Source: Pyrrhosoma nymphula (lineage: Eukaryota; Arthropoda; Insecta; Odonata; Coenagrionidae). From it: a stretch of 64,000 nt of DNA. Location: assembly GCA_963573305.1 (NCBI GenBank), contig OY754339.1, positions 6,619,941-6,683,940 of the forward strand, given 5' to 3'. The notes beneath the pieces were generated by a model. It was not told the DNA's origin, made no database searches, and saw only the letters and a list, made by a program, of their open reading frames with translations. Position 1 is the first letter of the stretch. Every line of letters starts with the position of its first letter. Made by a program: the position numbers and the translations under genes. Below are positions 1 through 11,279 of this stretch, piece by piece.

Positions 1-232
1 AAAAAGAATAAATTATCACACATCACCATATCTTGGGTGTAAATGTTATGTGACACCATATATAGGCGGAGGTAAAAAAAACAGGTGGTGCAGTTTTCCA
101 CAAGTAATTGTGGAAAAATTGTGGATAACAGCTACATCTGTTTTCCACCTTCATTATGGAGCTATTCCACCACTTCAGTCCTGAACTGTTACTTTATAAC
201 CATATTGGTGGTAAAACTTTGCAGTAAGTTTA
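1..232. other. AT-rich sequence, short perfect hairpin
   Basis: No gene seen. A perfect hairpin lies at 94-117: 10-bp arms TTTTCCACAA / TTGTGGAAAA around GTAA. Several further GTGGAAAA and TTTTCCAC words sit around it (81-180), so this may be the eroded end of a foldback element. Confidence 0.4.
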
Positions 233-637
233 TTTAAGTAAATTGGGTTAAGTATAAATATTTGGACGTCATTTGTAGTTAGGATTCTCATAGCTGATGT
301 TTGGGCTAAACTTAATCCAAACATTAATTTGTGCCCAAATTTGGGTCTTAATGTAACGTGAAAACAGTCAAATGTAAGAGAGGGCTGGATAATAATAATA
401 TTAATTTCTATATTGGCAATAGCCAAAGCCAATTGCTGCCAATTTGATATATATTTAGACGAACACATTAACAACCATGCCCTGGGAGTGTAAATTTCTA
501 CCCCCGCGTAAAATGTTTTACGTTTGCGCCAAATTTGGGCCAAATTTATGTTTGGATTAAGTTTGGCCCAAACATCGGCAGTGACACTCCTAACTTAAAT
601 AGCGTCTAAATACTTATACTTTGCCTAATTTATTTAG
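233..637. mobile_element. Foldback/MITE-like inverted repeat, about 405 bp
   Basis: Bases 233-350 reappear inverted at about 527-637. The inner parts of the arms (around 299-347 and 527-570) are nearly identical and share words such as GATGTTTGGGC and AACTTAATCCAAACAT. The outer parts are more diverged. The centre is AT-rich and noncoding. The two open frames on the minus strand here only reflect the repeat arms. No target duplication could be fixed, so the exact ends are approximate. The structure fits a non-autonomous DNA transposon or foldback element; the superfamily is not determined. Confidence 0.6.
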
Positions 638-2282
638 GAAAGGTATCGCGCAACTTGTCCCAAAGATTCATAAATTTTCCAAAAACGTTTATGTAAATAT
701 TCACGCAAGCTAACGCTTATTTGGGAAAAATGTGGAGTGAATATGGTAAATGAATTAGTTTTCGAAATGTTCACAAAACTAGTTAAATTTCCCCGAATGG
801 TGTTAAAACTTGCTCCCATAAACATTACCTCCCATCCATAACTGTTTTGCGAAATCCGTTTGCATTTTGGACGGTTACCATTATAGTTTTTGAAAAGCAT
901 TCACTTTCCTTAACCTTACAGCTGCGGCAGCTCGACGTTTCGCCTATCACTCTGTGCGCAAGAAATGAGGCTGGAGAGACTCTCCTCCTTTGGGAGAGGC
1001 TAAACAGATAGAAGAAAGACCCTTCTTCTGATCCCCTCGCTACCTTTCCTTTCTCTCTCATCCCTTGAATCGGTCACTGGCGACCGCGGGATGTTGGAGA
1101 ATTAGTGGATTTGTAAACTACAGAAATGATATTTTAAATTATACAGAATTTCTGAAATTAAATATGACATTCATTTTCATTGCAATTTTCTGTTCAATTT
1201 GATTCTGTACAACCTTTCGTGTAAAAAGTGCGTATGTCGATTTATGTGTTTTGCGTATTCACTTCCAATACACATGCTATTCGGTATGTGCATGCTTGGC
1301 AGTATGTACTAAGATAGCATAAAATATTCAGTACCTATTGGTGCTTAATGTCAAAAAGTTCTTCTATAATATTCCTATGTTAGATCAAATTTTGAACGCG
1401 TACATGACTCAAATTCTGATGCATCTTTTACTCTACGAAAATACTGGTTTACAGAATGGACATTAATTATTCAAAAACTCTTTTTTTGTCGAATAATGAT
1501 CATGATAAAGCTAATTTTAAATGCTCACACGTATTGGATCTTCAAAAAACAAGTAGCTGCCCTCGACTTATACTGAGGAAGTGTACATGAACTGAATTTG
1601 AAATCAGCGTAGTTCATTGATCGGAAGAAATGGTTGAGAGGAAATGATCGCATAATATCACTTTATATTAATGCAAGTATACTCACTGTTTGGCGCATGG
1701 TCGTTCCGCTTCAAAATAAAATAACGACGGAGAAAAATAATGATGTTTGAGAGAAAGTTAGTTCATCGGGACAATAAATAGTACATCCGGGGCTTTCAGA
1801 TGCCGAAAATAACCGGTTTCAAAATGCTGCCATCATACATCAAGAACAGCGGCCATTAATCAAAGCGGATGTGATGACAACAGGGCTAAGCTCAAATTTT
1901 TATTGATTCAAACTGCGAAAAACTTTCAAGTCTATCTAAAAGGGGAATGTCATTATTTTTTGTTATATCTTTGGCACTTGCAGCAACTACAGCTACTAAA
2001 AAAAAATAATATTTTCGGTGATTTGAAATTGAAGTAAAAATAAATTCAAATGATAATCTTTCTGTCATGAATATTTGAAGTAAGAGAGGAAGAAATAAGA
2101 ATTGGGCTTCGAGAGGAAAACTGCCATTTTATTGGACGAATCAAACTTTGAATCGAATCCTTTTTTAATTCAGGTGCTTCCAGATGGTTTTCATTACAAG
2201 ACGCTGAGGAGAAAAAGAGGCTGATTCGTACCAAAAAGAAATGAACGCAATATATCCTTGGGGTGTTGAGGGTTAATTCATT
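638..2282. other. No recognised feature
   Basis: AT-rich noncoding sequence with a moderately GC-richer patch at 900-1090. Short open frames on the minus strand (634-900, 825-1061, 2046-2291) have no recognisable domain. Confidence 0.4.
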
Positions 2283-2330
2283 GCCTCGCAAACCAAAGGT
2301 TTCGGGATCGATTCCAGCCTGGGTTGGATT
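2283..2330 (+). repeat. tRNA-like fragment with a B-box-like core
   Basis: The stretch around 2305-2325 contains GGGATCGATTCCAG, which resembles the RNA polymerase III B box (GGTTCRANTCC) seen in tRNA-derived SINEs. No A box or body could be paired with it, so this is at best a degraded SINE head. Confidence 0.25.
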
Positions 2331-3284
2331 TTCACCTTTCAGGGTATAACATTATACCTATTAATTTATAAGGCTTGCTTGGTAAAAAATAAATAACACC
2401 GGGTGTCTATCTATTGCTATAAAATTCTCTTACGACGAAAAGAAAAGAACTGAAGGAAATTAGGTCGCATGCCGATTTTATGACTACATCAAGTTACTGA
2501 AACTAAACGTTTTTCAATAAAAACTTGAATTCCATTATTAGTTTGGGTGTAACTTTATGCCTAATAAAATAGGTAAATTTCAAAGGAGCAATATGTTTCT
2601 TAGTGGAATAACAAAGCTACCGTTTTTTAATAAAAATGAATTTTCAGGAACTAGAAAATAAATACAACAATCCTAATGTTTTCATACTTAATAGCTGAAC
2701 AAAACCAGGATCAGATGGCTTTAACCATGCCACATTAGTGTAATATTATTCCATAGAAATGTTTATAAAATTTCAAGTCGATAAAAACCGCCTGCTGGTC
2801 CTTATTCAGTCGTTCAAATCACCAGCAGCTTAAAATGTTGACATTAGCGAAAACTAGTCAAATTTTGCCTCGGTAAAGTATAAACGAGTACTTTTTAAAA
2901 GTATTACTAAACCTTTAAGGTTTTGCACATCTATTCTGTTTTTCTTATATTTATACAGACTCCCTCATTATTATATATTAGAAAACTATAATAGTAGTTA
3001 TGTGGCTGAATAAATGGTTATGTGATTGAGCTTTGAAGACGTCTGGCGAGTCTCGGTGTCCGCGAAACCCCTCGTCAAATACTTTACCATCTGGAGTTCA
3101 GGAAACCGGATTGGAGAAGGTTTCTTCCAGAGAATCGGTTCGCTTTATCAAACCGCGACCGAATTTAAGGAATGGAAGGCGATGGCGCGATTAGTCACAC
3201 GGCGTGGCTGCACATTTTTCTCAGAAATTCTTTCCTGTAACAATAAAATATTTCCATCTGCGGGTCACGGAGCATTAACAAAAG
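2331..3284. other. No recognised feature
   Basis: AT-rich sequence. A 91-codon open frame at 3026-3301 (+) has no domain I recognise and overlaps the start of the retrotransposon piece that follows. Confidence 0.35.
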
Positions 3285-3896
3285 GTACTGCATGGCATTG
3301 ATTTCAAGAAAGCATTCGACAAGGTTCATCGCAGAAATCTTATATTTAAATCGCAATCATGCGGGTTAAACAAAAAAATAGCGAATTGGATGCGTGGCAT
3401 TCAAAGTGATCGAAAGCAAAAAGTAGCTATGGTGGCATTAGAGAAACTAGAATTTATCAAGCGTATTGTAGGAAGGTCCTCGGATGAAAAATTGATAGAG
3501 AGTTGCTACTTCGCTCTGGTTAGACTACACTTTGGATACGCCGCGAGCATTTGGGACCCTTTGGGACGGAAAGATTTGATTCGAAAAATAAATAAATACA
3601 ATGGTAAGCTGTGCGCTTCGTTAAAAACTGCTACAAAGGAGCTAAGAGTGTTTCACTGCTTTTAGAGGGATTAGGTAGGGAACCGCTTGAGACTCGGGTG
3701 CTAAACGCTAGGCTTAGATTGCTTGAGAAATTCCGAACGGGTGTGTTTTAGTGTGATATGGAGAATAATATTTTGACGCCGCACTGCATCTCTAGGTCCG
3801 ATAAGAAAGATAAAATAAGAGAGATACATTGCCGAACAGATAGGTTTAACAAAATTCGTTTCTTCCCACGCACAATAAGTGACCATAATAAAAACT
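3285..3896 (+). pseudogene. Non-LTR retrotransposon RT remnant, internally deleted
   Basis: In frame from about 3291 the translation reads DFKKAFDKVHRRNLIF, then GLNKKIANWMRGIQSDRKQKV, which is the palm-region block of a non-LTR reverse transcriptase. It passes without a frame break into LEKLEFIKRIVGRSSDEKL and YAASIWDP, the C-terminal block that normally lies well downstream. The catalytic [YF]ADD block is therefore missing: an internal deletion fused the two parts. The frame stops at 3665. After frame changes the C-terminal tail continues with EPLETR, RLRLLEKF and FFPRTISDHN up to about 3896. The copies at 49.5 and 54.4 kb are the same family. The clade (CR1/L2/Jockey-like) is a guess. Clearly non-functional. 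Confidence 0.75.
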
Positions 3897-4045
3897 GAGA
3901 TCCACTGAAAACACTTCCGAAATACACTTCACCTTTTCACCTCACTATAACATTCTCCTTCACACCTTTACACGGCTGGTGTTCTAACAACCCCTGCCAC
4001 ACACCCATGCGGCGGCTTGTAGGGTAGTTTATAGATGTAGAGTAG
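3897..4045 (+). repeat. Non-LTR 3' UTR with terminal stem-loop (copy 1)
   Basis: This follows the RT remnant directly. Bases 3992-4024 fold as CCCTGC...GTAGGG around the conserved CCACAC / GGCTTG core. They are followed by TTTATAGATGTAGAGTAG, a decayed form of the GTAGATG repeat that ends this family. Its position after the C-terminal coding tail identifies it as the 3' end of the element. Confidence 0.7.
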
Positions 4046-5136
4046 TTGCATTGGCATGTTGCTACATAAAAGTAAGATAATAAGTTCCTTACGAGCATTT
4101 GTAAAATATAAGAATCAATATGATTGACTTGAAAAAAAACATATTTTGGCTATAAAATTCCCTTTTCCTTCAAAGTATCTATTCCAGTTTTACATTGAAA
4201 TTTCCTATTAATTTCTGATCATACATTTTCTTTAATGTAGTGATTCACGAAGCCGTTGGTTCTTCCTTGTGTTGAAATGTTCGCAAAAATGCTTAATCAG
4301 ATATCGAATATCACATTACATAGATTTTTATCCACTGTTATCCAAACTGTAAGCACTATTTCAAAACCGGTCATTGAAGACTTCCTGCAGTGTCATGAGG
4401 TTACTGAGCACGAGCGTATTGGTATTAAACAGAGAGCTGCAAGTCGCTTCTTAAATTGCGCTTCCAATGTCCATCGTGTTTAAGTGCGAAATATCCACTT
4501 CGTCCAGAGGGTTTATGGCTTGAAAGGACGAGCTGATGCTGAACTTAAATATCTTCGTAGAATAGACCGTTCTCTTTTTATGGCCAATGCCTGTTAGTAA
4601 TAATAACTGAGTTCTCTCATTTCTGGTATTTAGACAAATTGATCCGCTCAGCTCAAAACCAGCATGCAATGAAACGGGAAATCCTTTCATATTGTAACAT
4701 CACGGTTGCCACCCCTGCAGTTCAACGCCTAAACAGTTGGCAGCAGGGGCAGCTAAACAATCGGGTACAACAATTGCTTAGCACTCGGCGTGGGTCGCAC
4801 CCTGTTGTTGAACATCAAACGCGGTAAAAGTAGACGTGTTTTTTTGATAATTTTAACTGTCACGATTTTAAGTCTTGCCGTGTGAATAAATTTACCTGTG
4901 TTAAAATCTTTATTTGATATCTTTGTCTGAAGTTGAGCAAGTATAAATTTGTGCCTGGTACATACATTTGTCTGACCAAAGACTCATTTCTCCCGAAGCA
5001 AATGCATAGTCGGAGAACGGTGGTAGGTGGGGAAAACGCAGATGTATCAACGGGTTCATAAATAACGGGGCGGTAAATCATTAATACGTTATAATATTAT
5101 ATACACTCAATCAAAAGCTCTCCCAAGTAAAATATA
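4046..5136. other. No recognised feature
   Basis: Mostly AT-rich. Open frames of 60-80 codons at 4256-4483 (+), 4451-4690 (-), 4639-4827 (+) and 4860-5081 (-) show no recognisable domain and overlap each other. Confidence 0.35.
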
Positions 5137-5145
5137 TTAGTTATT

Positions 5146-5356
5146 AATGATTTCAGGTTTTCCCAGCGAATGATGCTTAAGAGTTGTCCTCGGGTTTCCC
5201 ACCGGGTTAGGCTCACTCCATGATTGCCTTGACGTTTCGGCAGGAGACTTTCCTGCCATTTTCAAGCCTTCAAGACAGAAAAGTCTTCTGCCGAAACGTC
5301 GGCAATCATGGAAAGCCTAACCCGGAGGGAAACCCGAGAAGAACTCTTTAAGCATG
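5146..5356. mobile_element. Palindromic element with two hammerhead-like cores
   Basis: The arms (about 5172-5265 and 5275-5355) are inverted copies that include the block CCGGGTTAGGCT. A perfect 9-bp duplication, TTAGTTATT, flanks the element at 5137-5145 and 5357-5365. Each arm carries a hairpin followed by GAAACGTC: on the plus strand at 5292-5300, and on the minus strand at 5231-5239, where the hairpin GGCAGGA / TCCTGCC is well formed and is preceded by CTTGAAAAT. Both ACGT cores are self-complementary, as in dimer-forming hammerhead motifs. The element lacks a coding region. It probably belongs with the other GAAAC-hairpin elements of this window and is plausibly a non-autonomous Penelope-like element. 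Confidence 0.65.
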
Positions 5357-5365
5357 TTAGTTATT

Positions 5366-6690
5366 TGTGAAAGCAAATGCTAACTGCATATTCTTAACTT
5401 AGCGTTTCTCTTAATAGAAGTTATCCTTATGGAAAATATGGAATATTTCACCAACTTTGAACCACCGGTTTTATATATTTTATGTGATAATTATGGTGCA
5501 TTATGTTTATATCGTGACTCCGGTGTGATAGCTTGTTGATTTTGGAGTATAAAGAAAAATTTGCGGTACATATATCATGTTAAGCAAAAAAAAACTAGCT
5601 CTGTATAAAACACGTTTGTGGAAAATAAAAATAGATAATGAACTTTCAATTTTCATTTCAGATGTCGGCCCACAACCAACGAAAAACCCAGAGGAGATAC
5701 AAGAAGACGCTTGGATAAACGGTTAAATTATCCATAGATCCATGGTATCACTAATGTCCTTGGCGGAATGGGTGATACGTCTTCGGGAACGTGGATAAAA
5801 CGACGCAGAATGCACCGCAAACGACAGTGCAAGTAAGTTCCGAAATTCACTGCCAGTACTAGGCTTGTGCTGCCATGAAACGAAACTTGAAGCATCACTA
5901 TCACTGATGCAGTAGCATGTAACTTCCGAATTCGTCAATTCTCAAGCTAATCCAAATAAAATTGAAAAAGAGCATTCTGTTTAAAATGCTATAATTTTCA
6001 TTACCTTGCTTTCATGCTACTTAATATTGATTTACTATTTTTATCCGATGAAAATAAAATGAATTTGCGGCAGCTACGCGAACATTTTTAAGGCGTGAAG
6101 AAAAAACTGTGTAAGTAAACTCATTAACTCCGTTGAAAATTAACTTATCGAATTTTGAAAGCGAAAGAAAACGAAGGTGTTTTCAAGTGAAAAGTTGAAA
6201 TTTTTATCTCAGGCATACTTAAGTCTTCGAATAAAATTGTCAAGCCCAGTTTTTCTCCTCGGCCAGTAGTACAGTCCGTTTCCAGTGATATCAAAAGCTG
6301 GGTTTAAGATACGGGTTTCTGAGGGTCGCATCGCAGAATAACGCTAATGCATTCGTGGGAAGTAAGGAGAGAAACTTGCTGTCGACAGTAGTTTGATCTT
6401 GAAGTGATACTTCTGTCGGCGCTGAAATTATATGTGCACTCGAATTTAGGTACGAATAACAAAAAGGCCTACAGATGTGCGTGATTTGATGTTAAATTTA
6501 AATTTTAGAAAGTATCAGGGGAATACACGGCTGGGTGAGGGCCTGTTTATTATATAAGTTAGTTAGCGTAATTCGAACGTATTTCGCGCCAACTTATATA
6601 TGTATGTATATAATATATAGCCGTCAATAAAGTACCGCCGCCACTATATTGACGGCTAAAGATGAAAGAGGGACCGGATTACCGATCAAA
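5366..6690. other. No recognised gene
   Basis: AT-rich noncoding DNA. A polypyrimidine run ending in CAG near 5660 could be a splice acceptor, but no downstream exon can be supported. A short inverted pair, TATATTGACGGCTA / TAGCCGTCAATA, lies at about 6617-6658. Confidence 0.35.
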
Positions 6691-6699
6691 ATGTTCTGC

Positions 6700-6778
6700 T
6701 GCCACAGGTTATCAAACCTCTGATGTGGTGAGACGCTCCCCTAGCCGCCACGCTAATCCACGAACCTTCTAGAAATCT
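6700..6778 (-). repeat. Degraded tRNA-derived SINE head
   Basis: On the minus strand the sequence reads GGATTAGCGTGGCGGCTAG, an A-box-like D-arm. About 35 bases later comes GGTTTGATAACC where a B box is expected. The arrangement resembles the better preserved head at 6990-7066, but the B box has decayed. Confidence 0.4.
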
Positions 6779-6989
6779 TCACCATATGAGAATGACGTTT
6801 TTGTATTTATTGTTCTATATTTTCTTCTCTCCTGAGGAGCTGAGTAAAGATCGCTTGGAAAAGTGAGATCCAGCGAGCTTGTATTATGCCTTTTTATTTC
6901 AACAAGACGTTAATCATCCTCTCCCATCCGACATATTACTGCGCTTTTGGTGAACTTGAGTAGGAATTAAAACACTGGAGAATATTTTT

Positions 6990-7066
6990 GTGTTACGGCT
7001 AGGACTCGAACCTAGAGCATCTCCGAGGAGAGCCAGTGTTTTAACCACCACGCCAATACGATTCCT
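6990..7066 (-). repeat. tRNA-derived SINE head
   Basis: Minus strand: an A-box region TGGCGTGGTGGTTAAA, then CTAGG-TTCGAGT-CCTAG, a perfect 5-bp T-stem with a canonical B box (GGTTCGAGTCC). The acceptor ends do not pair, so this is not an intact tRNA gene. The sequence running on to about 6880 is probably the SINE body, but its boundary was not found. Confidence 0.55.
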
Positions 7067-7089
7067 TCAGAAAAGTACTTATTTTTTAA

Positions 7090-7904
7090 ATTTAGAATTT
7101 AAGATTTGGCTCATCAATCGATATATTGATCTCTTACGAGAAACTGTGTAAAGATCCTCTGTCAAATCGTGTCGTGCCAAAGCGATCAAATTAGAAGTTG
7201 CTACATCCCATTGCACTTTTTCTTTTTTTCACATTCAATTTTTAATCCACCAGTTCAATGTAATTTCATTTAATGACCACATCCAACTTCTTCCAAGATG
7301 TCCTCTCTCAACCAGTCCTAACAATGCCCTTATTTATTTTTCATTTCACCATGACAATCAATTCAAAAAATGATAAAAACATGTTAATAAACAATAAAAA
7401 ACAAAATTAAATAAATAAATACATGAAAGTGATTATTGTTGTCAATTAATTAGCCATTCATACACTTGACATGCGTCAATTGGAATCCAGGATGCGTTTT
7501 ATTACGTCAACATCCGTTTTCTTTTTCCATATTTCTCCAAATCATTCCTTCGTTCGTTATGGTTCGCTGTTCGGGCGGAGGAGGTGTTCAAGGGGCGAGG
7601 TGGGGCGAGGTGGTGGTGGGGGTGGGAAGATATCCTCGGGGTCACTGCCCTCGTCCATCCTGTCAAAAGAGGGGAGAACCCGAAACCATTGGCGCCGCCC
7701 TCATCCTCCACCCTTGGAGCATCTGTCCCTCGTGCCCTTGGCCCTCGTGCCCTTTGGGAGGGCGAAGGGACTTGCCTCCAAACAGGAGATAAAGGAAAAG
7801 GGCTGGTGCTGGGAGAGAATAGGAAAAAATGTTATCATTTCATGCATCTTTTACAATTGAATGTCGCAGAAAAGTTGAAGTAATTGTGAGACGGTACTTA
7901 CGCC
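7090..7904. other. AT-rich sequence with GC-rich patch 7555-7800
   Basis: A sharply GC-rich, G-run-bearing patch at 7555-7800 lies in AT-rich surroundings. It has simultaneous open frames in three plus-strand frames and one minus-strand frame, which is what a stop-codon-poor GC patch gives by chance. No protein domain is recognised. Confidence 0.4.
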
Positions 7905-8090
7905 TATCCTCGCAAGTACATTTGGAACCCTGCGCGGAAAGAATTGATTCGTGGAATACACTGGCAGTGAAGGAAAAACACGCGATTGGTTAAAAAACTA
8001 CTATGATCGAACTGAAAGTGCGACACAATCATTGGAAAGACTTAATTACGAACTCTTAAGATATTCGGAAGTTGAACACGAGGAAACATA
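7905..8090 (+). pseudogene. Non-LTR retrotransposon C-terminal scrap
   Basis: After frame changes the translation reads YIWNPARKELIRGI and then RDWLKNYYDRTESATQSLE. These match the segment AASIWDPxxKDLIRE...ARFVKNSYGRTDSVTQ of the copy at 54.6 kb. Only about 60 codons remain, with stops and shifts and no 3' hairpin. Same family and same orientation as the other copies. Confidence 0.6.
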
Positions 8091-8317
8091 ACTTTAAGAT
8101 TTTAGGTCACACGACTCATCCTCTTGAGACAATTTATAAAATATTTTTATGAAATATTTTCGGTGTCATATAATATATTTGAAACCTAATCTTCATCTTT
8201 GGAAGACCAAATTAGATAAAATGAGACGGAAAACAGTAAGAGAATGTAAAATAGCATAACTATCTGGGTTTGAAAGAATTAGCGGGAGACAGGGAAGATT
8301 GCAGACAATCACCCTTA

Positions 8318-8892
8318 TGCCTGTTGCTCACGGTAAAATTTTCCATAAAATAGTTTTATAAAAACTTGTATTGAAAGTTTTATGAATCCTACGTAAAACG
8401 TTCCTGCTTGCTCACGGTAAAACTGTTCTTAAAATCGCAATGTCCTCCCATCTATGAGACACTTTGCGATCACGTGAAGTGATAAATGCACCCTCTTTTG
8501 GATGACTGTTACGTTAAAAACTATATGTATTGTTTATTTACTTACTTTCTGATCACACTCAACGGTGCTACGGTTCTAACGCATTCCCCTAACAAGAACG
8601 ATACTGCCTCAACGTTCCATGAACTTCCAGCCATGTTTGTTTAGGTTTTCCTTGTTTGGCTTCCCATGGATACGAGATTATTATCAACGCGATGAGCGGA
8701 ACGTCTCATTGATTGTTGCATAAAACGGTTTTATGGAAATAGAACCTGTCCTATTCCATAAAACGTTTTATAAAACTAGGTTTTATAAAATAAGGTTTTA
8801 TAAAACGTTTTTATCGTTAGCAAGCTCATTTTTATAAAATTAGTCGATTTTATAAAACGTTTTACCGAAAATTTTACCGTGAGCAATAGGCA
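8318..8892. mobile_element. 575-bp MITE, TTA target duplication (PIF/Harbinger-like)
   Basis: The left end TGCCTGTTGCTCACGGTAAA is the inverse of the right end TTTACCGTGAGCAATAGGCA, with one mismatch. A perfect TTA flanks both sides (8315-8317 and 8893-8895). The inner arms are rich in TTTTATAAAAC motifs, and the GCTCACGGTAAAA word recurs inside at about 8408. There is no coding sequence. A 3-bp TWA target duplication is characteristic of PIF/Harbinger elements, so that superfamily is inferred. Confidence 0.75.
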
Positions 8893-8895
8893 TTA

Positions 8896-10490
8896 GAACC
8901 GAGTTGAGTCAATGACGGCTTGCAACACCGACCCCTTCGGGATCGGGCAACACATCTGCAATCTGTAAAAAGAGAGGAGAGCGACAGAATGAGATAGATC
9001 CACCGTCGAAGAGGTAGGTTTAAGAATTGCTTCTAGGTATTTGGTTGGTAATTTGGGGTGGCGACGGACAACTGAGGTCATTTGCGCCATCATGGATAGA
9101 CAGGTCGGTTGATAAAGGTATGTGCAATTAAGGAAGAGCGAGGAGAAACCCAGAGTCGGAATTAATCTACTCTCGACGAGAGGCACTAAGGGGTCAGCAT
9201 TTTAACGTCCTATCCGATGGACGGACGGAGCATTACTCTCGAGTCGCCCTCCACGCAACACCCAAGTAGAGATTCGGGATTCAGTTGAAAAATCTCCGCC
9301 GTGAAAAGTTATGGGAGAATATTATTAGATTCAGTGCAAGGATGCCGGCTGCTAGATTAAATTAAATCACTTTATATGCGAGTAATGTATGAATTGAAAG
9401 GAATTAGTATTCTAAACGCCGGAAACAATATTCAGGGATAATATTTCTATATAATAATCCAATAACAGATATCGTCAAGAATGACAGCCAGCAAATAGAT
9501 CAAGTGCTCAAATTTGTGAAAGTAGCTGACATCATTAAAATGTCAATAATGAATCCTTGTCCATTATTTGATAAGCTTCTTATATATGTATATGAATAGC
9601 ATGTGAATTGTTTCAATGAGTGTTCATATAGGTGGTTCCAAAAGATCCTTTCGGTCGATGCACCCAATAAATGTATTACTGTTACAACTAGAATAATAAA
9701 CCTCAATGATGGGATAGGGAGAGAATCAAAAGCAATTTGCGTCGGAAGGACTCGGTTAAATTCGAGCCAAAAAGAGTCTAGGTAAGTCCGTCATCTTCAA
9801 TTGTTTAGGGCACTCAGAACCCGACTCGTCGACTCCAGTACTTGCAGCATGGAACCTCCAACTCGCGCACGATCGAAGCATCCGATCCGCCGAGTCTCCT
9901 GCAACTCGCACGACCACCCCGGTTACATTCTTCAGCCGACATTCCAACTGGCGATGATAATTCAACCAGTGCTCCAATCAATATTCTTTATTCTATGGTA
10001 GACGTGGACCTGATAATCTGTCCCTTGCTCTCCTCCTTGAGGGCCTTCCCTCCAATCCCTCCAATCCTCACCATCCTTGTTTCTCTGCTCGTCCATTCCA
10101 CTTCATGACCTCCCCCCCCGCCTCCCCACCCACTTTCTCCCGCCCATCCACCCCCGCGGCTCGTTTATTCACCCCAATCCAATTCCCCCCCCTCTGCTCG
10201 GAGCCCGCAATTACAGAGCCAAGAATGGACTCGGGCCTGCCGTCCGTCTTGGCGCGCAGGAGACGTCACCCTGCGGCTCCCGCACTGCGGTTGTTATCGT
10301 CCAATTTGAAAGGACTGACCGTCCCCACCCACTCCTCCTTGTCCATATTCCTTCCCTCTTATCGTGGACTTATTAGGCGTCCTCCCAAACTGGCATCCCA
10401 TCATCCCACATCTCTCCCCTTGCGCTAGGATTCATCCATCTTCCTTTTGGCCCGGTGATTCGAGGTTTTAGCCTCTGGCAAAATGGCGAT
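8896..10490. other. No recognised gene; pyrimidine/GC-rich patch 10030-10300
   Basis: Overlapping open frames of 60-110 codons occur on both strands in the GC- and C-rich patch. They encode proline-rich low-complexity peptides with no domain and are most simply composition effects. The rest is ordinary AT-rich sequence. Confidence 0.35.
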
Positions 10491-10493
10491 CGG

Positions 10494-10556
10494 GTCGGCG
10501 AGGTGGCTAGATTACTGTCTTCCCATCCCGTGGGCCGGGGCTCGAATCTCGGCGAC
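10494..10556 (+). repeat. tRNA-derived SINE head
   Basis: GGCGAGGTGGCTAGATTAC resembles an A box, and GGGGCTCGAATCTCGGCG contains a near-canonical B box at the expected spacing. The acceptor stem does not close. It directly precedes the MITE-like repeat that begins near 10583. Confidence 0.4.
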
Positions 10557-10582
10557 ATTTCTCAGTGGAATCCCCATCCTTG

Positions 10583-11043
10583 AGTGGTAGCGAAACATAG
10601 TGGCAGTATCCTGTGCGAAGCGTGACCCTGAGGAGGGGAAGGTTCGCGTGGAAGGGGTGCGCAAAGGAGCAGAAGGGAATGGGACAGCGCATGGTAGGCA
10701 ACGCTGCCAACGTAACAGTATTTAACTTGAGAGGGGGAGGGAGAGTTAGAAGCGTGTATCACAACTATGTTTACGATTCAAATGAATCTGGGTTAAGATA
10801 CGATGGTTTTGTTCGCAATCCATCGGAGAAGCATTTCTAAATAACTGTATTCAGAGCCATGGAGAGATATAAAGTTGATGTGAAAAACAGAGTGGATTTT
10901 ATGAGGTTGGTAATGAAGGTTTTCGACCTTGGATAACCTGGTAATCAAAAAACCACCTTACTTCCCCGTGCGAAGCCGGTTCGTGGGGAAATTATTCCAC
11001 TGAAAAGGGTCTTCTACGCAACAACCACAATGTTTCGCTACCA
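10583..11043. mobile_element. MITE-like inverted repeat, GTGGTAGCGAAACAT ends
   Basis: GTGGTAGCGAAACATAGTGG at the left is inverted at the right (about 11025-11043, ending TGTTTCGCTACCAC). The ends resemble those of the neighbouring family at 11058-11273. The inner region has no coding support. It is about 460 bp; no target duplication was established. Confidence 0.45.
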
Positions 11044-11057
11044 CGTTCGTTAGATGT

Positions 11058-11273
11058 TATAGGTGTAGCGAAACTTGGTGGCACTCGCTTGTGAAGAACA
11101 TGACGCTAAGGAGTGGAAAGCATACATGAGATGAAGTGGCCGAGAGGCCTTTTTCCAGAGGACCCTGCGGAGGGAGTCCTTCGACAAGTTGGCCCGCTCA
11201 TCAACGATTGGTTTACGGTCAGTGACCTCTAATCCTCCGCTGGTGAGTGCCACCAAGTTTCGCTATACGTATA
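11058..11273. mobile_element. 216-bp MITE, GTAGCGAAACTTGGTGGCACTC ends
   Basis: The left terminus ATAGGTGTAGCGAAACTTGG, continuing GTGGCACTC, is matched in inverse at the right (GAGTGCCACCAAGTTTCGCTAT). Related copies sit at 48397-48592 and 60144-60360. TA next to each end is compatible with a TA target duplication, but this is weak because the ends are themselves TA-rich. Noncoding. Confidence 0.65.
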
Positions 11274-11279
11274 CGTGAA

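Noticed and set aside
175..543. 122-codon minus-strand frame
   Set aside because: Lies across the arms of the inverted repeat at 233-637; no domain.
5640..5718. Possible exon after a pyrimidine tract and CAG
   Set aside because: Open for only 18 codons in the ATG frame (MSAHNQRKTQRRYKKTLG) and no donor or homologous protein can be supported.
6990..7066. Candidate functional tRNA gene
   Set aside because: Good A and B boxes and T-stem, but the acceptor stem does not pair; treated as a SINE head. The same reasoning applies to the heads at 10.5, 13.3, 44.8, 47.7 and 48.2 kb.
7466..7883. Several overlapping open frames of 70-129 codons
   Set aside because: Open in three plus frames and one minus frame at once because the patch is GC-rich; no domain and no consistent start.
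10077..10428. Proline-rich open frames of about 100 codons
   Set aside because: C-rich low-complexity sequence open in more than one frame; no family recognised.
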